A stretch of DNA of 64,000 nucleotides, taken from contig QJPP01000001.1 of NCBI GenBank assembly GCA_003996215.1, forward strand, positions 1,364,001-1,428,000. Direction: 5' to 3'. Both the position numbers and the translations under genes were made by a program. The notes under the pieces were generated by a model. It worked only from the letters and a program-made list of their open reading frames with translations. It searched no databases and was not told the DNA's origin. Origin of the DNA: Jaltomata sinuosa. Lineage: Eukaryota; Streptophyta; Magnoliopsida; Solanales; Solanaceae. Below are positions 23,601 through 36,994 of this stretch, piece after piece. Numbering within the stretch: the first letter of the stretch is position 1; each line of letters begins with the position of its first letter.

Positions 23601-26600
23601 GTTTGCAACATCCTATTCATATTCTTCTGATACTGAGCATTCTATAGATTCTTTGGTAATTTTCGGGCATCATCTTTCCTGATGCATTACCGAAATCATT
23701 TCCAGTTGCTCTTCAGAAGATTTTGTTCTTCCCCTTAAAGCAACAGCCGGAACTACTACTCTCCAGTTGTTTTATTATGTGTTCACATAGGTATGCCAAT
23801 CCACCATAAGATCGTTTGAACAAAACCTCAATGATAGGCTAGATGAATTTCAGACTGTTTCAGGATATTAGCATGTAGGAAATACCTGCATCAGTTTCGC
23901 TGCTTTGTCGCCCTCAAATTTTTCTGGATAAACAGATGCATAAATCATCATCAAGCGTAACTTATTTTCACCTGCAGTATCCTGCATGCAGCAAAGTTGT
24001 TACTAAGACCATGCCTGGCAGAGGAAATTACAATGAGTTTGAATACATATTCTGAGCCAGCACAAAAAGTATCACCTGCTTAGTCCTTAGAAAATGGATA
24101 ACTTCCTTTGTTCCTGCATCGCCAAAGACAAGATCCTGTTCTAGCTGTCCAAGTTCCCGAAGACCCGTATCTCGGATAACTTTATTAAGCTCACCTGCAA
24201 TCTGATCAATCAAGTAATGAAATAAACTTCAGCATTTTATTGCAGGCTAGGTTCATCACATTGTCAAATTCACTTGGTCCTAAATAACCAAAGAATAACT
24301 ATATGGACATTAACATAGGGAAGACCCATGACATGGAGGCTGTTATTCTTTTAAACACCTGCAGCAGGTTTTGTGTTCGAATAAGATATTACCATCCCCA
24401 TGAGCTCTAGTTTACCATGGAAGGAGTCAGGAAGAAGCTGGCTGTTATTGGGGATTATACAAATTTAAGATACAAACCTAAACCAATGAAACTAGCTCCT
24501 AAGAGTCGTACATCCAAAAGTATCTCAAAGTCTAATTTCTTATAGTCCACCTCTATTCAAGAACGACTTTAGCATTTGGAATTGTTAAATCATTACTCAT
24601 AAGAACTACTAATTGTGAAGAAGAGCTAAAGTTTTAAGTTTGCTTTTTGAAAGAGAGGAAGAAGTTTGTGCACGGATCTAGTTGACCAAGGAACAAACCT
24701 CGACATGGGTAGATAGTCTCTCCTTTTGTTCATTATACTGTGGCAAAGCTTGGACCATCTTCTGCAAGTCCCGTGTAGATAATTCACTTCCATCTCTATG
24801 TAAAATAGATTTGAATTGAGAAATTAGCAGAAAATTGAAGTTTTATGAATAAAATGCTGTACATCTACTTATCTGTAGTTAATAAATCACAGCTATGATC
24901 AATTGGTAACAACTAAAACAATTAATAAGTCACTGAATGCTTCATCATCCACAGACAAGGAGCACAGTACGTGCTATACTCATTAAGATGCAGGTTTCCA
25001 CAAATTTAGCAAAGGAATAAACATTATCTTTCAGAGCTTTAGAAACACCAACCTCTGCTCCATCTGTGCTGCCTTGTTCTTAGAAACAAAGTTTGTAAAC
25101 CTATCGTGGAGTCGTTCACTAGCCTGATAAAGTCTTCAAGTTAGGAGTTGAAATACGTATGACATGCACAAGCATCAAAGAAATAAGGAAATTCATGAGA
25201 CTTACATCAGCTATATGAGTATGTCGTAGCTCCAACCAGACAGGATCCTGATCTTCCAAAAGAACTTCCTTCTTCTCAGGTGGACCACCTGTTTTGCTAG
25301 GAACCTGATGTGAATAAATCTCGGTCAAACTTCGGGAAAATATTGATATAAGAGATCCAGAACATGAAGCAATGAGTACCTCATGTACATATTTATTTCC
25401 ATCCATATCAAGCAGGTCATGGCACATGGCATCATATGTCCATTCATGAATCACAGGAGCAATCTAAACGAGAAGATTCGTCATTTCATCAAGTTAATAA
25501 TGAAACAAAGACAGGGCTGATTATTATTTTATCAACAAAATCAATTTAAAACCTGGTCAACAGATCTGTCCAGAATCAGTAATTCACATGTCTCCTTCTG
25601 TGGATAGTTAGGAATACTAGACCTATACGTAGTGATATTGTTCCATATGGCTGTAGCAAGCTTTCCAGCAACTAATTCACGGAAATTTGTCGCTGTTGAT
25701 CCATCTTGTCCCTTGGCAGCTCGATAACGCACAAAAGGAAATTCCTGGATGTAAAGACAGTTTTAGTCAAACTAATACAAGGTTTTTACCAGTAGTCTTT
25801 TGGTTTGTTTATAAAACTTCATAAGAAAGAGCAAATCACCACATTGGTGAAGTTTAAATTACCTTCAGTGAAGCAAAGACAGTGGAAATTCTTGTGGCCA
25901 TTACATTCAAGGACGCTTCAGCACGCCGGGAATTTTGAGCACTTTCACCAAACAACTCTCCAAGTGCTCTTTCATGGTCAGTGACAAATCCCTGTGATAA
26001 AAACTGACACATTAAAAAAGTCGCAATCTGCATAATTCTTAAATCAATCAACAGATAAGTACTAAATTACGAATTAGTTGGGCTGTGAATCTTCTATATG
26101 TCCATTTCAGGTCTTCATAATATTTCATTCATCAAAATTGTAAAATTCTTTTAATTCCCAGTTTATAAACAGATATTGAACTAAATGCTCCAAGTAAAGC
26201 AAAAAAAGTGTTCATCAAGATATTCTCAAATTACCTGGCTGTCTATTGGAAAGTACTCAAAATTCATCTGCATTGTGCAAAAAAAAAAAAAAATGAAAAA
26301 TTTCAGTCAAACTAGTGAAGAGATCATTTTCATGATGCATGCAGTATTGTAGACAGAGACACGTGATCATTACCTCTCCTAGTGCACCTATACGGGGTAT
26401 GACACTTGTGTCATTCTTGATGCGCGCAACCAGGTCCTTAGGTATTGGGGAACTGAAGTATACATATGCTCTGAAAAGAAATAGGGAAATAACAGAAGTA
26501 AGATGACATGAACCAGAGGATTCAATTAAATTGAACAAAAGTACGGTACACCAAATTTTATAGAGAACGAGATCCTGTCCATACTTCCTGTATAAAGGTT

Positions 26601-27378
26601 CTCTTCCTGACATATCGGACAAGAACATGACAACACTGCAAATTCAAATTTTAACTGTTAGATCTCATTTTTAAGTGCTGCAGAGGCAAAAAGGACCTGA
26701 TGTTTCGGACAAGAATCAATGAATAAACTGACTTTAGAGATCAAACATAACAGAGGAGAAAGTATATGCAGAAGTCCACATCATATACCAAAATGTGTAA
26801 AACTTTATGCAAGCCATGGATGAGGTCCTCTTCCTTCAACTTCGACATGGAGAAAAATATTTAATTTGCTTCTTTAAGTAATTAAACAAATTTAGTTAAC
26901 AACGAACTATTATGTTTTCTTATTTATTCAAATGGATAATTTGTAAATTCAGCTATTTTCCTTGTTATTTAGTAGTTCCAAGGACATCACATTCTTTTGT
27001 TTGCTTATGTAATTTCATCCAATACGGTATATCTTTTACCCCTATTGTTTCGAGTTTGTTAATTTATATAATCAAATCAATAAATTTCTTACTTATGAAG
27101 TAGAGGATTCTTATCTTTTAATCATCTTCTTAGTACATATATTTTCTCATTCTAAAATGAAATTTTTGTCCTTATAGTTACATTTTCTCAAGTTTATTCC
27201 GTCAGTTTTGTTTCACTCCTACAATTTTAAGTATTATTTCCTGAAAAGAGAAGATAACACAACAGAAGAAATTATCCATGTAAACAGACATAGAAGACAA
27301 GGTGTATCCTATGCAAAGCATGGCCATAGGCTAGGTTAAAGTTAAACTGGAAAATGGACAGCAAAGGGTATTTAGAAG

Positions 27379-27409
<31 letters not shown>

Positions 27410-30400
27410 CACATCATCTCTAGTCAATCTAAGCATCGATGGCATCCGGGCTCAGTCCTTGACTATTAAGAGTAAGAACTATGCAGAGTTGAATTAATTC
27501 TATCTTTTTCTTACATTGAGAAACAACAAAGAGGGAAATATGGCTTCCACCTACTCCAACATCCTAAAGTGCGAAAAAAGGCTCTCTTCAACATTATTAT
27601 GGCAGGCCAGACAATAGATTTTAGTAAAACAGTAGGGATCTTAGTGCACAATAATCTCTCACTACAGAAACTGGTAAAGCTTAAATGCACAAAGCTTTCG
27701 ACCTGCAATCCGGGGTAAATGTTCTGATCATTTGAAAATATTTTTCTCAACTTTTAGCATAGAAGCATAGAATTTTCAACTTTTTGATCAGAAATTAAAT
27801 AGCAGACCACGAGACATCTAAGATTAGCAAGTACAGTTGCAAAATAAGACAAATTCTTCAGCCTACTTTCAACCCAGGAATTCCATTGGAATAAAAAATG
27901 ACCAGGATCCCTTGATTATGCCCTTCCAAAGCATATATAATTTCATCTCCCCATAAAAGAATTCTTTGTCTGAAACTAGTTAGGTAGTTGTTTTTTTAAT
28001 ATCATTCCTTCAAGTTATAAGGTCCGTAAGACCTCAAAAATATTTATACTTCATTTATACAGAAATAACAGGCATTAGGCATCCTGAGTCGAAAGGAGGC
28101 ATGCAAATGGAGGCATTACCTGTGGACTACAGGAAAGCAAAGCTTCTTAAACTCGGTCAAGTAGATTATAGAATCGTATGACCATTTCCTACTTAATAAC
28201 TGAAGGAGAGAGGAATTTGAAGGAAAAGGGAAAAAGAGGATTCAAGAGGCCACCACAAAGACTTTGAGATTTAAATTTAAGAGGAGGACAGTGGGTTGTT
28301 TGATTCAATCGTAACTTCGTTTCATAAATATGGGAAGTGGAATCTCCCTCTATTATCACTTGAATATGCCTTTCCCTAGGCTTTTGATATTTCTGGATCA
28401 TGGAAGACTGTCCCACTATCAAAGAGTAGCAAGTCAGATATCTGTAATGGTAAGCTTTGCAATCAAAGTAATCTCTGTCTCTACTATAAAAGTTTATTTC
28501 TTTGATGAAAAGTGCCTAGATCAGAAGGTCCCAAAGATTTTCCTTATTATTCTCAACATTTAAATAAAGACCAGGTTATGGTTCTATGGAGAGGGCTATA
28601 CCATTATACTATTCTTAATCTATAAATACCAAACAATGCATCAATCTTGCTCTGCTTTCCTTGTATCCTAAGCAGCATGGTCACAACAGATACATAAAGT
28701 ATCAAGAACAAATGAAAGTCCTCCAAAACAAAAGTCTTGTTTCATCTCTAGCCTTCCTCTTATCGGATAAAGGCTAATCAAAATATATTAAAAACTTATG
28801 ACTGACACAGACGGTGAACAGAAAATATTGGAAATGGGTACAACTCATATGGGTATTTGGAGGTAAGTGCGAGGGGCAAGGGGGACGAGGCAATAGAACA
28901 TTCAAGATCATGTATAAAGTCAATATGCAGTTCTTGTGCTTTGTTTACAAAATCAAACACGTGATATGTAGAGAGAGAACGGATTTTGAGAAAAAAATCA
29001 TACTTCTCCTTTGACGGTTGAATGTAGTATATAGCATCCATTGTTGGCAAAGGTTGTCTTCTTCTGAAAAGGTCTTCCACCACTGTAACAATAAATACAC
29101 ATCAATCATTAGGACATGCTAGAACTAACAACCAATGAAAATACTCTACATGGAACTATGTGACTCATTTGCACCAGGTTTGGTGACAAAGTCAATAAAC
29201 CTCATCTTTCTGACTGAGTAGAACTAGAGATCACAGAATAACTTCTGTGGTGCTAAAACGTTTTATTTTCTCCACACAAATACGAGTAGAAAGATAACCT
29301 AATGAAACTAGTCATCACTCACTTCTCATTGAAAAATGCTCTTTGTTCTTGGTTTACTGAAGGGATTTGATAATTTTGTGAGGTTAGATTGTCAACTAGA
29401 TCTACAATGATGCAGATAAACTAAAAGAGTTCATTGCATGCGGAGCTCACATGAAACTCCTTGATCAGTGATATCGGCCATTTTGCATGTGGAAGACATC
29501 ACTTTTACCGTTACTTTATCCATGATAAGAACCTGCAAAGAAGTTGTTAAGCAGACCATAAAATTTAAAAATTGCAAGTTTCCCATGCTATCAAGACATA
29601 CAGGCAGCAGCACATAACTGAAAGGAAAAATAGACACAGAAGCCAATAACAGCAATGACTCCTAAATTTATTCTTATGCAAGTGCATTTCTTCTTTCCTA
29701 ACACTATCTTTTGAGGTTATTACTACAAACCATGTTTGTCAAAATTACTTGAAAAGATGGGTAAACAATATATATTCTAGAAAGTTTGGCATTGACAGGA
29801 CAGAGAACTAGCTACATTGATTGCAATAGTTCGCTGTGGAAGTGATAAAATATATGTAGTGAAATAGGCTTTGCTTGTTGTGAATGGAATAATCACAAGG
29901 TAAAGAGAGGAAAAAGAACACTACTGTAACATATAGTATAAATTAGAAAAATCAATCATCTCCTCTCCTTCCCTTTCCTTCAAAACCAAAGTTATGGTTA
30001 AGGTTTAAAAAGTTCATGATCCACTTTGACTGTTGACATACTCAACAAGAGACTTCCCGCTGATACATGATCAAGCATTGTGTAATGACACAGACAACAA
30101 GTTAGAATACCCATGTTAAATTAATCAAGTCATATTGGTAAGATATTTTACTACAAACCATGTATGTCAAAATTACTTGATAAGATGGGTAAACAATAGA
30201 TATTCTAGAAAGTTTGGCATTGACAGGACAGAGAACTAGTTTTCGTGCAATGATAAAGTTGCCCCCTTGATTCACAGTTCAAGGAGTGGAAACAACCTCT
30301 TTGCAGAAATGCAAGGAAGCACTTCGTGCACAAGGTAAGCCATTTTGAAGCTGGTGGAACTTGGAAGAAACAACATAACAAAATACTAGCTTTCCCCAAA

Positions 30401-31752
30401 CATCTGAATGAGAGTCGTTCTTTAAGAGATAAGATTTTTGAATAAAAGTATTCAAGGCTATGAAATATAAAGGAAATATAATTGTTTCAAGAAGAAAAGA
30501 CAAAATTTAACAAACTGATTTTGTGTAATAAATTCCTCCTGTTAACATACCTTCCATGAAGATCTTGAATCTCCTGACTCTGAAGTTCGAAGCATTTCAT
30601 GTAATAGTCCTAGAACAAAAATACATCAAGACAGTCAGCGCATTAGTAGAAACTCATCTTGAATGCAGTGTGAAGTGCCATACACATCCACAGAGATCAA
30701 GGGACAAGTTCAATGCATCAGGAAGAAACAGTAATCTCGGGGAACATGCTAGATTTGAAAAGAAGCTAACAAAAGGTTGTGGATGATTTTACTGGTTAAT
30801 AATGTCTCCCATTTTGCATCTCTGTTCTTCCATTTTTCAGTAGTTCAACTGCTAGGTGAATCCACACTGCAATTATTAAAAGAGTTGTACACCGCATGGG
30901 TAAAAAGGCTTTTATTATATGACCTGACTGATTTCCTGAAGAGTTGTCTTGCTTAAAATTATTTCTCTATCAGCTACTCATTGTTGTGCATCAACATTTA
31001 CGATTCATCTTATTATACAATAGATTAGGAAGCCAATCAATCACTTATTACAGTTGCAGATGTTTAAAAGAAAGGGAAACAAGTTGTGTAAGCCTCCACA
31101 TGTAAGCAACAAATACAACACTCCCCACCCCAATCCCCCCCTTTTGGAGGCACTAAATTTAGAACCCTACCAGCTCCTACTTGAAATCCAAGAAAGTTCT
31201 TGTCAAATTAGTTTTTTCTAATACAAATTATAAGGTCTGAGGGGGTAAATTTCATAATTTGCCACGTAACTGAGACTTTTTTTCTTCTTCACTAAATCAC
31301 AAAACTTTCACCCTACTAACACAAGAGTCGTTTAATAACTATGTTTTCTAACAGAAAAATCACAAAACTTTCACTCTACTAATACAAAAGTCACAAATCG
31401 CAACACCTAGAAGGAAATCCATAGTTATGTGACCATTTATGATTCAGAAATTACACCACCTAAAACGAAAACAAAAGCATCACGGCCTTAAGCAACTGAT
31501 TTTATAAGAGTAGCTAGCAACCAGAACGCACAGCATTTTCTCAATCCCAAACTAGTTGGAATGCTACGAACACACATTCTAAAAAAATTGGGCATTGATT
31601 ACAGAAATGTGAAGTAATAAATCATTCAATAAATGTGAATATATAAGACAATGTGGTGAAATAGTAAGAGAGAGCTTACGATCACGGCTGATTTGCTTGA
31701 AATTCTTATACTCTCCGCCATGAGAGGACGTCTCCGAATCTGAAAAAGACAT
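20617..31752 (-). CDS. KEU: Sec1/Munc18 family SNARE-interacting protein, KEULE/SEC1 type
   Basis: Twenty-one exons: 31680-31752, 30551-30609, 29451-29532, 29004-29082, 26585-26635, 26374-26470, 26235-26267, 25863-25991, 25553-25744, 25380-25463, 25206-25304, 25053-25123, 24699-24795, 24076-24201, 23886-23981, 22899-23012, 22732-22809, 21792-22003, 21420-21510, 21236-21325, 20617-20673. All phases agree and give 669 aa, near KEULE's 666. Landmarks in order: MSFSDSETSSHGGEYKNF, MDAIYYIQPSKENVVMFLSD, ETCELLILDRSVDQIAPVIH, YDAMCHDLLDMDGNKYVHE, LRELGQLEQDLVFGDAG, RRTPNWAR..SDDGYSSDS and GQRIFVFIIGGATRSELRVCHKL. Family role: cytosolic partner of plasma-membrane/cell-plate syntaxins (KNOLLE, SYP1) that promotes SNARE-driven fusion in cytokinesis and secretion. 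The start at 31752 matches the family; an in-frame ATG lies 24 bases upstream. KEULE versus the closely related SEC1A/B cannot be settled here. Confidence 0.94.
27382..27410. repeat. (AG)n microsatellite in KEULE-like intron 4
   Basis: About 14 perfect AG units. Intron 4 (26636-29003, about 2.4 kb) is otherwise non-coding; its short open frames (26912-27103, 27511-27750, 28189-28422) have no recognisable similarity. Confidence 0.9.
29726..29815. repeat. Direct duplicate, copy 1 (KEULE-like intron 2)
   Basis: About 90 bp, from ACTACAAACCATGT to GACAGAGAACTAG, repeated with few substitutions at 30151-30240. It contains GATGGGTAAACAAT and GAAAGTTTGGCATTGACAGG. Both copies are in the same intron (29533-30550) and the same orientation, about 426 bp apart. 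Confidence 0.88.
30151..30240. repeat. Direct duplicate, copy 2 (KEULE-like intron 2)
   Basis: Partner of 29726-29815. The block between them is not itself duplicated, so this is not a simple tandem array. It might be a small dispersed element present twice, or a duplication followed by divergence of the spacer. Confidence 0.88.
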
Positions 31753-33973
31753 TCTCAATGGAAATTCTATGAACAATTTTACCTATATTTTTCGAACATG
31801 AAGAATGAAGGAATTGACGTTTGGTGACAGAGTGGAGGGAGAAAATTGTGGAAAAGGCGTTTTTGAAGAGGGAAAATCGAGTGAGTCTGAAAAGGTCGTT
31901 AAAACTTCGTGGGGACGCACAAAGAGCTCTAACCGTGTCTTTCTCATTCTCATCCTTCTATTCTTCCTTATTTCTACTTCTTCATTTGGTCATATAATTT
32001 GTTAATTTTTTACAAAAATATTTGACATTCCAAAAACTACCCATATTCTATTTTTTGTGAACATTTAAAAGTTTAAACTTTACCTTAAACTTTTAAATTT
32101 TATAAAAACACCCCACCATTTATTAATGCCAACTAATATCTATCTGTCAATCAATCATATTAATAAACTTTGTTATTTTGACTCTCAAGTATGTAATGAT
32201 ATTATTGCATAGCACTTGTCAAAAGTAATGTAAATAGAAAAATTAGATGCTCCTTTGTGAGTTGAGAAAATTTTCGTAGTTCCTACACTGATCTGTGAAA
32301 TTGTTTATAAACAGGTTGGAGCTTATAATCTATGAGTTTAATTTTTATCATGGAACATGTTCATTATAAAATGATAATACAAAGTTATAAATATTTTTGA
32401 TAGTTTTTAGAACTTAAGAGTATAAATCATATTTCTTAAAAAAGTCAAATATTTCCCCAAAAAGTATGGCCAAACACATGGTGAAACTTCAACCAAAAAT
32501 GACTTGCCAAAAATATTTGAGAATTTATGATCAAACGCTAACTTTAGCTTTTTCAATTTTTAATTAATGAAATATGAAAATTTATTGAGATTTCAAATTT
32601 AACACGTATTTTATTTTCGTTTATAACATAAAAAATACAAAAAAATAAATTTTGTATACTTTTGATTATAACAACTAAATAAGATCTAAACATTAAATAT
32701 CGATATACTATATAATAACACCTTATCATAATAGTCATGAAATTTTCAAATCGATATTGTCATTATAAAATGGTTTAACGGTATATTGGAAGTTGTTGGG
32801 AAAAAAGAAAAAGAAAGTTAAGGATACGAGGAAGTAATTTGTAGTATTTGGTACCAATAATTGTTTAGACTTGGACGTGCATGTTGGTCACTCAAACAAG
32901 CTGCTATTGGCGACCAACTAATCGTGCATTATCAACTCAAATTGGACATCATTAATTCGAGATTTTGGATTTGATCATTTGAAAAATTAAAAAAAATCTT
33001 GTTGGAGCACTTCACCCAAAAAAAATAAAATTATTATGCGTAAATTCAAATTTAATCTAATTTTATGTCAATATTGAATGCCAATGAAAAGATAATAATC
33101 TCAACAGGAGACACAATTTTTTTTTCTTTTGTGTTCGTAAAAAGATTCTACACCATTGATCTGGCGGATTTTATATTACTAATAATTAACATATCTTATT
33201 AAATAATTTAAGGTTATTCCTTATTAAGAGTTTTGAAAAATAAATATTTCAAAAAATATTTATTCTCTTTCTTAATAAGGCGAGAATATTTTTTTAAAAA
33301 AATAGGTCGCAATAATGTTTATTCTCTTTTTTTAATTTCATAAAATTAAAGACACAAGTAATTTCTTTTTGTAATTTTAATTTGTTTCTCAATTACTGTA
33401 TCTTAATATAGTCAATGAATATATCCTTATTTTTCAAAGCTAAACACTTAACACGCTCGTGGAAATATTTTGAACTAATAATTCACTATTAGAAACATTA
33501 TTTTTTCTCATCGTGAATCAATGAAAAATTTGTATTATAAAACATGATTTTTTCACTCATTGCTTATCGAACCAGCTCACTGGAAAAATGCATTGTGGAA
33601 AATAAATTCTCACTGAAATAATGAAAAACTTTCTAATTTTACCATATGAAAATATATATATTTTCTTTTCACACCAATTCAATCAAAATATCAGTGGAAA
33701 TAACCACCGAACATTTTCCGGTGAAAAAAAAAACTCCCACTAAATAGGTGTTTAGTGTCATTTACCTTAGAACTTTTGGACCAACACGCGTAGTTATTAA
33801 GAACTTAAAAGGGGGAGGTGCTATTCAAAATTTGAGGAGTGAAGTACAAATTTCCCTTTTTCTTTATTCAAGTGCACATAACAACATACAAATCTTCAAA
33901 AGAAATAAAAATTATTAGGGATATAAAAGCATAGATCCATAATTCTTCCATAGTAGAGGTCTAAATTAAGAGT
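31753..33973. other. Intergenic region between KEULE-like and reductase genes
   Basis: Bases 31753 to about 31900 are the presumed 5' leader and promoter of the KEULE-like gene; the antisense open frame 31805-32005 there is dismissed. The remaining 2 kb is very AT-rich, with several A/T runs and a segment near 32460-32560 (GTATGGCCAAACAC, ATGATCAAACGCTAAC) of a type common in MITE ends, but no element could be bounded. No gene is seen. Confidence 0.55.
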
Positions 33974-36820
33974 CTAGAGAAGACCCCTAATCTTGCAACA
34001 TTCAATTGCTTCATCATACATTTCCTCTTGTCCATATTTAAACTTGAATCCAGTGTCCAAGAGTTTCTTTGATGAAAGTCTGGGATATTTTAGGCCACTG
34101 ATCTCCTCCATAGAACTACAAAAAAAGATTATAATTAATTAATATAATTTTTATATTATATTATATTGTTGATCATTAATGATTTCAAGAACCAAAAAGA
34201 AAAGACATTTTTGACTTACTCTTCTGTAATTGGTATTTGATATTGAGGGTATCTGGCTGAAAGAAATTTGGAGAGTTGATGTATTGTTGTCTCTGAAGAA
34301 GAACAAATATATCTCCCCTTTGCATTTGGATGCTCAAAAAGGAAAATATGTACATTCACAACATCATCTACGTGCACAAATGGAATGAGATTTTGTTGTT
34401 CTAGCACACTTTCACGATTTCCTGTAAAAATAATATGTAAGAAAATAAAAAAGATTTTTGAATATTATAGTCTTAAACTAAATATATGTAAAATGTACCA
34501 AAATACCATTTAATTTGATGGTATGGAACATATCATGTGAAAAAATTAAAATTAAAGAGTTGTCAAAAAAGGAAAGAAACATTATTTTTTAAACAGCTAA
34601 AAAAGTAAGACAATCAAATAAAAACAGAGGGAGTAAATGATTATGTATCAGTTTATTCTCTTCACGTGTGAAGAAGAGTTTTTACACAGTTTAATTTTAC
34701 CAAAGAATTATTTTAGCTACGGACAAATTTTATAGTTAGATATTAAAACTCATGGCTAATTCTATTTAGCAATAGATTATAAAAAAATTGTGTTAGTTAC
34801 GAGCTATTTAACGACAAATTAGCAATAAAAATTGTAGATAATTTTAATTTTTTGATATGAGTAAAAAAATTATGCTATCAAGTCACCTAAATAAATTACA
34901 GGTAAAATTTTCCATAAAAAGTGATTGATAATCCAAGACGTAAAAAAAGTTAATTATGTGCTACATCATGCTAAAATATACTCATAAATTCTTGATACTA
35001 TCACCAGTGAGGGATCGACAAAAATTTTACCAAGAAAATTCAAATATTCAAATTTGTGACCTAAAACAATTTTTGAACTACCAATACTAGTACGAGGGTA
35101 TTCAAAAGTTATATATACGGGAAAAAAAATGTCTGCCATAGTTACTTACACTACACATGTCCAACAAATTAGAGAATGTAATTGAACCCCTTTCTTGATT
35201 GTGGCTCAGTAAGTCCTCAACTGACTATATCCGTGTATATAAGTTAAATCGATCTAGAGAATTATAACGTTTTTCGATCACGAAAAAATAACTTACCAAA
35301 TATCATGCCCAAAAGAATTCGAACAGTGTCTGGACAATGAGGAGTTATGAAGGGTCCATGTATCCAAGAAGGAGCTATAGTAACAAGTTCAAGTCCATTT
35401 TTTCCTGCAAATTCAATTGTTGCTTTCTCTGTCAATGTCTTGCACACTGAATAAGATGGCACAATTGTCTTTGCAATTTTGATGAAATCAACATCACTCC
35501 AAGAGCTTTCATCAACTATGTCCAAGCCTTTATCATTAAATATAATAGCAGCATCACTAGAAGTGTATATGACTCGTTTAACTGTCTTTGAATCGATACA
35601 CGCTTGTAAAATCCCCAATGTTGCCGTAATGACACTTTTGACCTTCGTTTCGTCGATTTCTTCCTCTTCAAAATCCATTGGCTGAGCTAGATGGAAAACT
35701 CCGGCACATCCTTCAATTGCTGCAGCAAAACTTTGTGGTTTGTTGATATCAGCATTGAACATTTGAAGCCTCTCTGATGCACCTTCTAGGTTTGTGAGGT
35801 AGCTAATGTCTCTTTCCCTATCTGAAAAAAAAAACTCGAAAATTAGTGAATGAAAATTATTATTTCACTTGAAATACTTGTCAAACAAATAGTTTTTAGT
35901 ATTTTACCAATATTTCTAAATACTAAAGTTCAATATTTGCAAATACTTCTACGGGATATTATTGATGGCCAAATGGGCTTAGTCGTGTACATCTACAAAG
36001 GCGGATGCAAAAAAATAATATCATCCATTGTAGTTTTAAAATTATGAGTTCAAAATATATATTTATTAAATTTAATGACGTTTCACATATATATATATAT
36101 ATATTTATATTCCGTCTTAATGTCAATGTCGGCCAATAGGCTTAATTGAGTCTTAATGTCAATGTTGGCTAATAGGCTTAAAAACAAAAAATAAAATAAA
36201 AAATTGAAATGAATCTTGCAGTCTCCTTACTTCTCAGTTCTAAGTTGTGTCTTCCTCAATGATCGATCACTTTTCAGCATATTCAGTTAAAGCCTTAAAG
36301 GCAGGGAAAACTTTCAAGCTAATAAGCTACTTAAGAAAGAAATTAAGAGCCAGTTTGGAATGGCTTTTTCTTTTCTTAGCTTTTGGCGTTTGGTTTTTGG
36401 CTTATTTTTTGTCATTTTGATTTAAAATAAGGTGCTTATACGCATTTTTTTATTTTACTCAAACACTTCAAAAGTGTTTAGAAGCTATTTTTACTTAAAA
36501 TCACTTAAAATAAGTCAATTCAAACAGGCTATAAAGAAAGAAAATACTTGAAAAGACAGAATGGAAAGAGTACAAAGAGATATACGGAAAATACTGGATC
36601 CGATTGAACTCGTAACTGTTGATAAGCTGCATCCTCCACTTTAACATGTATGAAACTTACAATTTGAATTGAAGTTAATATATTAACCTGGATGAGATCT
36701 AATGGTGGTGTTGACAGAGTATCCATGTTGAAGAAGCTTCATAATTAGCCATGATCCAAGAAATCCTGTTCCTCCTGTTACACATACTCTGCTGCTGCTG
36801 CCCTTTTCTTTTCCTTCCAT
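33974..36820 (-). CDS. DFR/vestitone-reductase-like NADPH-dependent short-chain reductase
   Basis: Exons 36688-36820, 35297-35821, 34220-34421 and 33974-34115 join in frame to 333 aa. Extended SDR of the dihydroflavonol-4-reductase superfamily. Seen: Rossmann motif VTGGTGFLGSW with G16-x-x-G19-x-x-G22; ADINKPQSFAAAIEGCAGVFH as in vestitone reductase; strand IYTSS (129-133) and the catalytic pair Y168-x-x-x-K172 in YSVCK; later FVHVDDVVNVHIFL and GRYICSS. Such enzymes reduce flavonoid, isoflavonoid or phenylpropanoid carbonyls with NADPH in the cytosol; the substrate cannot be read from sequence. The start at 36820 (MEGKEKGSSSRVCV) gives a normal length. Intron 1 (35822-36687) carries a MITE; intron 2 (34422-35296) carries a partial one. 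Alternatives: cinnamoyl-CoA-reductase-like or BEN1-like member. Confidence 0.9.
36351..36534. mobile_element. Small MITE in reductase intron 1
   Basis: Ends AGCCAGTTTGGAATGGCTT and, inverted, AGCCTGTTTGAATTGACTT bracket about 180 bp of T-rich DNA including ACACTTCAAAAGTGTTTAGAAGC. The CTGTTTGG-type terminus is shared with hAT and PIF/Harbinger MITEs; the target duplication is not clear, so superfamily is undecided. Confidence 0.7.
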
Positions 36821-36917
36821 ATCTTATCTCCTTTAGAACCTTTATGTGAAACTAATGATAAATTAACACATCTTATATAGAGTATTGATACAATTGGACT
36901 TGTCTTAATTTTGTTTC

Positions 36918-36994
36918 TTGTTAAATTGGAGAAAGTCCAGACCCCATGTTATGGAAATACACCGGGTATGTTGTTGTTGTTAAATTGGAGAAAG
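36918..36994. mobile_element. Very short retroposed LINE/SINE tail with target-site duplication
   Basis: TTGTTAAATTGGAGAAAG occurs at 36918-36935 and again at 36977-36994. The 41 bases between them (CAGACCCCATGTTATGG, then ACACCGGGTATGTTGTTG) are the extreme 3' end of the same tail seen at 19130-19235 and 38763-38915. A 15-18-bp duplication around a TTG-ended tail is the signature of target-primed reverse transcription with heavy 5' truncation. It lies about 100 bases upstream of the reductase start codon, so in its promoter or leader. Confidence 0.83.
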
